A DNA stretch of 64,000 bases from Hymenobacter perfusus (lineage in GTDB: Bacteria; Bacteroidota; Bacteroidia; Cytophagales; Hymenobacteraceae). Shown piece by piece: positions 60,578 through 64,000 of this stretch (positions are counted from its first letter, which is position 1; each line of letters begins with the position of its first letter). Position numbers and translations under genes: made by a program. The stretch is taken from positions 992,001-1,056,000 of the forward strand of contig NZ_RWIU01000001.1 of NCBI RefSeq assembly GCF_003944765.1. Reading direction: 5' to 3'. Below the pieces are notes generated by a model. The model did not search any database, was not told the DNA's origin, and saw only the letters and a program-made list of their open reading frames with translations.

Positions 60578-61267
60578 ATGATTCCGATGCCCCACGTCGA
60601 AGTGCGTACTACTGCCGATGGTTCCAGTACGCTTTTCGTGCCTGCTCTCAACGAGCATTACCACAGTACCCACGGCGCGCTGCAGGAGGCCCGTCACGTC
60701 TATCTGGCTGCCGGTCTGGAACACGCGCTGGCAGCGGCTACCGAGCCGGTGTGGGTGCTGGAAATTGGTTTTGGCACCGGCCTGAACGCATTGCTCACGC
60801 TGGAGCGCAGCCTCACCGCGCCCTGTCCTATCTTCTATGACACCATCGAGAAGTTTCCGCTGCCCTGGGAGGTAATCGGGCAGCTGGGCACCGAGAATTA
60901 CCTGCACCAACCCGAGCTGCTCGATTATCAACAGCAGCTGCACGCCTCTACCTGGGGCCGGCCGGTGGCCCTCACGCCGCAGTTTGTGCTCCTGAAAATG
61001 GCCGGTGAGCTACAGACGACCCCGTTAGCCGGCAATACCTACCACGTTATCTACTTCGACGCCTTCGCCCCCGAAAAGCAGCCCGATATGTGGACCGACG
61101 AAGTGTTTCAACAGCTTTATGACGCCACCGCCCCGGGCGGCTGCCTGGTGAGCTACTGCGCCAAGGGTTCGTTCAAGCGCAGCCTGCTGGCGGCTAGCTG
61201 GCAGGTAGAAAAGATTCCCGGCCCACCCGGTAAGCGCGAAATGACCCGCGCTTGGAAGTTGGGGTAG
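60578..61267 (+). CDS. mnmD: tRNA 5-methylaminomethyl-2-thiouridine methyltransferase (MnmD)
   Basis: SAM-dependent methyltransferase of 229 residues, related to the methyltransferase half of MnmC, that completes mnm5s2U34 in tRNA. The N terminus RTTADGSSTLFVPALNEHYHSTHGALQEARHV is typical. The SAM loop is VLEIGFGTGLNAL, and DAFAPEKQPDMWTDEVFQQL with SYCAKGSFKR forms the active site. ATG codons at 60578 and 60587 are both possible starts. Confidence 0.9.
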   Translation: MIPMPHVEVRTTADGSSTLFVPALNEHYHSTHGALQEARHVYLAAGLEHALAAATEPVWVLEIGFGTGLNALLTLERSLTAPCPIFYDTIEKFPLPWEVIGQLGTENYLHQPELLDYQQQLHASTWGRPVALTPQFVLLKMAGELQTTPLAGNTYHVIYFDAFAPEKQPDMWTDEVFQQLYDATAPGGCLVSYCAKGSFKRSLLAASWQVEKIPGPPGKREMTRAWKLG

Positions 61268-61288
61268 TATTACATCATATGTGGAGCA

Positions 61289-61915
61289 ATGTTTTCAACT
61301 TACAAACACTTCCTTTTCCTACTGTTGGGCATCATTCTACTCTCTAATTGCCAGAGCACTCAACACGATTTATCGGTTATTCCTGAAAACCTCATTGATA
61401 AAGGAACAATACCTGACATCGAAAATTATTACGCTGAAAATAGGGTAAATTATGGCACACCAATAGGAGAAATACAGTTTACTACGAATGGCGACACTAT
61501 TGACTTTAAAAACGGTGTGGTTCCATGGGCAGATATTGCAACTCCTGATAGCACTTTGAAGCTTCTTATCAATCCTAATGAGGTTGTTTTGTCTAGCAGC
61601 ACGGTATCCGTGGTTATAGATTATCCACTTACCACTCCCTCAACTTATATCATATCATCGAAAGACGGTTTTACCAGAGCCGAACTGCTTAAGAGCATCA
61701 GTACATTGTATTTTAAAATTTACGACGAAGAAGCCGCCAGCACTACTATTCCGGTTACACCTTTAAAAAAGAGAACTACTTTATTGAATAGAAATCACAC
61801 AAATGGCAAACACGGTATATGGGGGCATGATATTGAGGATTTATCTTTAACAGACGCCGCTGTATATAGAACGGATAAAGACAGTATAATTTTGACATTG
61901 AACATTGACTCTTAA
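61289..61915 (+). CDS. AT-rich lipoprotein, unrecognised
   Basis: Lipoprotein of 208 residues (lipobox LLSNC near residue 21). The mature part is beta-rich: GTPIGEIQFTTNGDTIDF, VSVVIDYPLTTPSTYIISS, and a C-terminal DSIILTLNIDS. No family recognised. The coding sequence is clearly AT-rich (AAA, AAT, TTA codons throughout), unlike the GC-rich genes on both sides, which suggests recent horizontal acquisition. It lies 21 bases after mnmD. Confidence 0.65.
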   Translation: MFSTYKHFLFLLLGIILLSNCQSTQHDLSVIPENLIDKGTIPDIENYYAENRVNYGTPIGEIQFTTNGDTIDFKNGVVPWADIATPDSTLKLLINPNEVVLSSSTVSVVIDYPLTTPSTYIISSKDGFTRAELLKSISTLYFKIYDEEAASTTIPVTPLKKRTTLLNRNHTNGKHGIWGHDIEDLSLTDAAVYRTDKDSIILTLNIDS

Positions 61916-61996
61916 GCAAATACTTGATAATAGACCTGTATTGCACGGAATAATAGAATATTTACTTCCTTGGTTCCTGCGTAAGTTGCTCCCATT

Positions 61997-63214
61997 ATGA
62001 GCAGGAAGCTACTGGAAACCGAGGGGCCGGACTGGGTGCAGCGGGGCATTATCACGGAGACACAACGGGGGCAGCTACTGGCCCTCTATCCCACCGATAC
62101 TGCTGCCGTGGGCCTGTTGCCGCTGCTGGGCAGCCTATTGGTGGGCCTAAGCGCGCTGAGCGTGGTGGCAGCCAACTGGCAGGGCCTGCCCGAGCTGGTG
62201 CGGCTGGGGCTGCTGCTGGGCGCTTTGTGCGGAGCCTACGCGGGCGGCGAGTATTTCCGGCGGCGCGGCAACCTCAACTTAGGCATGGGCCTGATTGCGC
62301 TGGGCCTCCTGCTGTTCGGGGCCAGTATTGTGCTCACCAGCCAGCTCTACCAGCTTATCGGCTACGACCTGACCGGTCTGCTGGCCTGGGCCGTAGCGGG
62401 CATGGGCCTGACGTGGCTCTACCGCAGCCGCCTGCTGTTTCTGATGACGGCCGTTATCAGTGGCATCGTGCAGGGCTACAACACCGGGCAGATGGGCGCC
62501 TTCAGCTACCTCACGGCCGTAGGCACGGCGCTAGGACTGGGCTACTATTGGTGGCGGCGGCCCGATGCGCTGCTGGGCGGGGTGCTGGCCACGGGCCTGC
62601 TCTGGCAGTCGGCGCTGCTCATCAACCACTTGCACGTTAAAATCACCTGGTTTTTCATTCCGGCCATGTTGGTCTACGCCTTCGGTGACTGGCAGCCCGA
62701 CCGCCCGGCGGGGCGCGCGCTGCAGGGGCCGCCGCTGGTAGCGGCGTTCCTGTTTACACTGGGGCTGGCCCTGTTTGGGGAGTCGGACTTTTACGCCGGG
62801 CAGCTGCGGGCACCGCTGGTGCCGTATCTGGCGGCGCTGGCGGCGGTACTGGCCCTCTCACTCTGGGGCAAACAACGGCGGGGCCGCCTCGGCAGCACCA
62901 CCGACTGGCTGCTGCTGCTGCCGGGCTTCTACTTTACCGGCGGCTTGCTGCTGGCGGTGGCTACGCTGGTGGTGCTGTACGCCTACTCGGGCAGCGTATT
63001 ATGGCGGGCGCACCAGGAGCAAAACCAGGATCGGGTAACGCTGGGTACCGTGCTGTTCGTGCTGACTACGGCCGTGGCCTACTTCAAGCTGACCTGGGGA
63101 TTCATGGATAAGTCGGTGTTTTTTCTGCTGGGCGGCTTGCTGCTGTTTGGCCTGAGCTGGCTGTTGCGCCGCCGGGCTGCCCGCACCTTCGCTTCCTCTA
63201 CCCCCAAGTCATGA
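61997..63214 (+). CDS. DUF2157 multi-pass membrane protein
   Basis: Protein of 405 residues with about ten to twelve membrane helices. The cytoplasmic N terminus (ETEGPDWVQRGIITETQRGQLLALY) and first helices (PLLGSLLVGLSALSVVAANWQGLPELVRLGLLLGAL) match the DUF2157 family. Its stop overlaps the start of the GDYXXLXY gene (ATGA, 63211-63214). The two are commonly linked in Bacteroidota and other bacteria. Function unknown. Confidence 0.88.
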   Translation: MSRKLLETEGPDWVQRGIITETQRGQLLALYPTDTAAVGLLPLLGSLLVGLSALSVVAANWQGLPELVRLGLLLGALCGAYAGGEYFRRRGNLNLGMGLIALGLLLFGASIVLTSQLYQLIGYDLTGLLAWAVAGMGLTWLYRSRLLFLMTAVISGIVQGYNTGQMGAFSYLTAVGTALGLGYYWWRRPDALLGGVLATGLLWQSALLINHLHVKITWFFIPAMLVYAFGDWQPDRPAGRALQGPPLVAAFLFTLGLALFGESDFYAGQLRAPLVPYLAALAAVLALSLWGKQRRGRLGSTTDWLLLLPGFYFTGGLLLAVATLVVLYAYSGSVLWRAHQEQNQDRVTLGTVLFVLTTAVAYFKLTWGFMDKSVFFLLGGLLLFGLSWLLRRRAARTFASSTPKS

Positions 63215-63774
63215 GCGTACCGCTACCTCCCGTTCCCACCGCTCCTTTGCCCGATTTGCCGGAGCCCCGGCGGCGCCGCTGGCTGCAATGGCTGGTGCTG
63301 GCCCAGGTGCTGTTCGTGCTGGGCGTGGCGGCGGCCGGCTATGCCACCGAGGCCCTGGGCCAGCGCATCTGGCTCCGGACCCAGCCCGTGGACCCGCGCG
63401 ACCTGCTTTACGGTGACTACCTGAACCTGCGCTACCAGATTGGCGAGGTGCCGGGCAGCCTGTGGCGCGGCCCGCGGCCGCCTCGTCGCAAGCAGGCCGC
63501 CTACGTGCTGCTCAGCCCCCACCCCGATAGCACCTACGAGGCCGTGGGTGTATATCCCGAGCGGCCCGCCACCACGGGCCGGCAAGCCGTGCTGCGCGGC
63601 TCGGTACAGGATGTATGGCGGCGCGGCCTGCGCCTGCGCTACGGCCTGGAGCGGTATTACGTGCCCGAAACCATGAGCCGCAGCCTGCACCAGCGGCGCA
63701 GCCTGCGCGTGCAGGTCAGCCTGGCGCCCTGGGGGCAGGCGCGCATTACCCGCGTGGACACCACCGCCCGCTAA
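63211..63774 (+). CDS. GDYXXLXY membrane protein
   Basis: Protein of 187 residues with one N-terminal membrane helix (WLQWLVLAQVLFVLGVAAAG) and the family motif LLYGDYLNLRYQI at about residues 67-79. A C-terminal RYGLERYYVPE also fits. It overlaps the DUF2157 gene by four bases and is likely a membrane partner of it. Function unknown. Confidence 0.88.
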   Translation: MSVPLPPVPTAPLPDLPEPRRRRWLQWLVLAQVLFVLGVAAAGYATEALGQRIWLRTQPVDPRDLLYGDYLNLRYQIGEVPGSLWRGPRPPRRKQAAYVLLSPHPDSTYEAVGVYPERPATTGRQAVLRGSVQDVWRRGLRLRYGLERYYVPETMSRSLHQRRSLRVQVSLAPWGQARITRVDTTAR

Positions 63775-63888
63775 CCAAAAAGCTGCGCCTTATTTTACCG
63801 ATTTCCATTATCTTGGCTGGCAAGTTTTGCTCCGTTTGCCGCTACCCTACCTATTGCATGTTGTCTTATCCTTTTATTTCCCTGCTTC

Positions 63889-64000
63889 ATGAAGAAAGCC
63901 AATCTAGCCTCTATTGGCGAGGTACTGGCCGCCCAGCGGCGAGCCACTCAGCCAACCACCGTTCATAGCAAAACGGCAAAAGCTCGCTCCGCGCAGACCC
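63889..64000 (+). CDS. Start of an unrecognised gene (partial, runs off window end)
   Basis: ATG at 63889 opens a frame to the end of the window (37 codons): MKKANLASIGEVLAAQRRA, then a Thr/Lys-rich stretch. A TATCTTGG sequence at 63809 may be its promoter. Too short to assign. Confidence 0.5.
   Translation, partial: MKKANLASIGEVLAAQRRATQPTTVHSKTAKARSAQT

Noticed and set aside
1-64000. CRISPR array, prophage, integron or toxin-antitoxin cassette
   Set aside because: No evenly spaced direct repeats with unique spacers, no integrase, phage structural genes or recognisable small toxin pairs were seen.

Overview
The window looks like chromosomal DNA of a GC-rich member of the Bacteroidota, most likely Cytophagales and close to Hymenobacter (genus is inference). 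Supporting signs are SusC/SusD pairs, C-terminal sorting tails of the type IX secretion system on two glycosidases, the Bacteroidota-type -7 promoter box TAnnTTTG (or TATCTTCG) in front of many genes, no obvious Shine-Dalgarno sequences, and several families of short intergenic inverted repeats. No prophage, plasmid origin, CRISPR array or rRNA is visible; there is one tRNA.

Layout. 1-2069 (minus): a LytS-type sensor kinase overlapping a secreted HExxH protein. 2568-4000: a 45-residue basic protein, a dead IS3-family transposase and an orphan gene tail. 4079-8089 (plus): a SusC-like porin without a SusD and an M16 peptidase. 8170-9765 (minus): two paralogous secreted proteins with a TDY(N/R)GRP repeat. 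10018-11831: pheS, a Rieske-like lipoprotein without the usual histidines, and tRNA-Asn. 12024-16109: two divergent T9SS-exported glycosidases (GH53 and CBM-GH10). 16248-38061 (minus): twelve co-directional genes forming a glucuronoxylan utilisation locus. 38400-39593 (plus): a LacI-type regulator with an added N-terminal zinc ribbon. 39712-40833 (minus): a GH43 lipoprotein. 41158-63774: mostly housekeeping genes, including a fatty acid hydroxylase, aroK, a lone DppB-type permease, a BT_3928-like protein, a DUF1599 protein, folP-cdaA, kbl and tdh for threonine breakdown, a patatin-like lipase, a GT39-like enzyme, YihY, rlmN, a thioesterase, mnmD and a DUF2157/GDYXXLXY pair. Several unrecognised genes are interspersed.

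How the xylan locus fits together. SusC/SusD would bind and import xylan oligosaccharides. GH10 xylanases cut the backbone, GH115 and GH67 remove (methyl)glucuronic acid, an SGNH esterase removes acetyl groups, and GH43 enzymes remove arabinose or xylose. A sodium symporter brings sugar into the cytoplasm. XylA and XylB send xylose to the pentose phosphate pathway. The SDR enzyme and UxuA handle the glucuronate branch, but uronate isomerase (UxaC) and the KDG enzymes are not in the window. A 32-bp perfect palindrome lies between uxuA and the divergent LacI gene, and AAACGTTT-centred relatives lie beside the GH53/GH10 pair and upstream of the solitary GH43, so one regulator may control several of these units (inference).

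The most unusual items are the zinc-ribbon LacI fusion and its palindrome, the TDY(N/R)GRP secreted paralogs, the Rieske-like lipoprotein lacking His ligands, the internally duplicated secreted protein at 58043-58747, and the dispersed inverted-repeat families.
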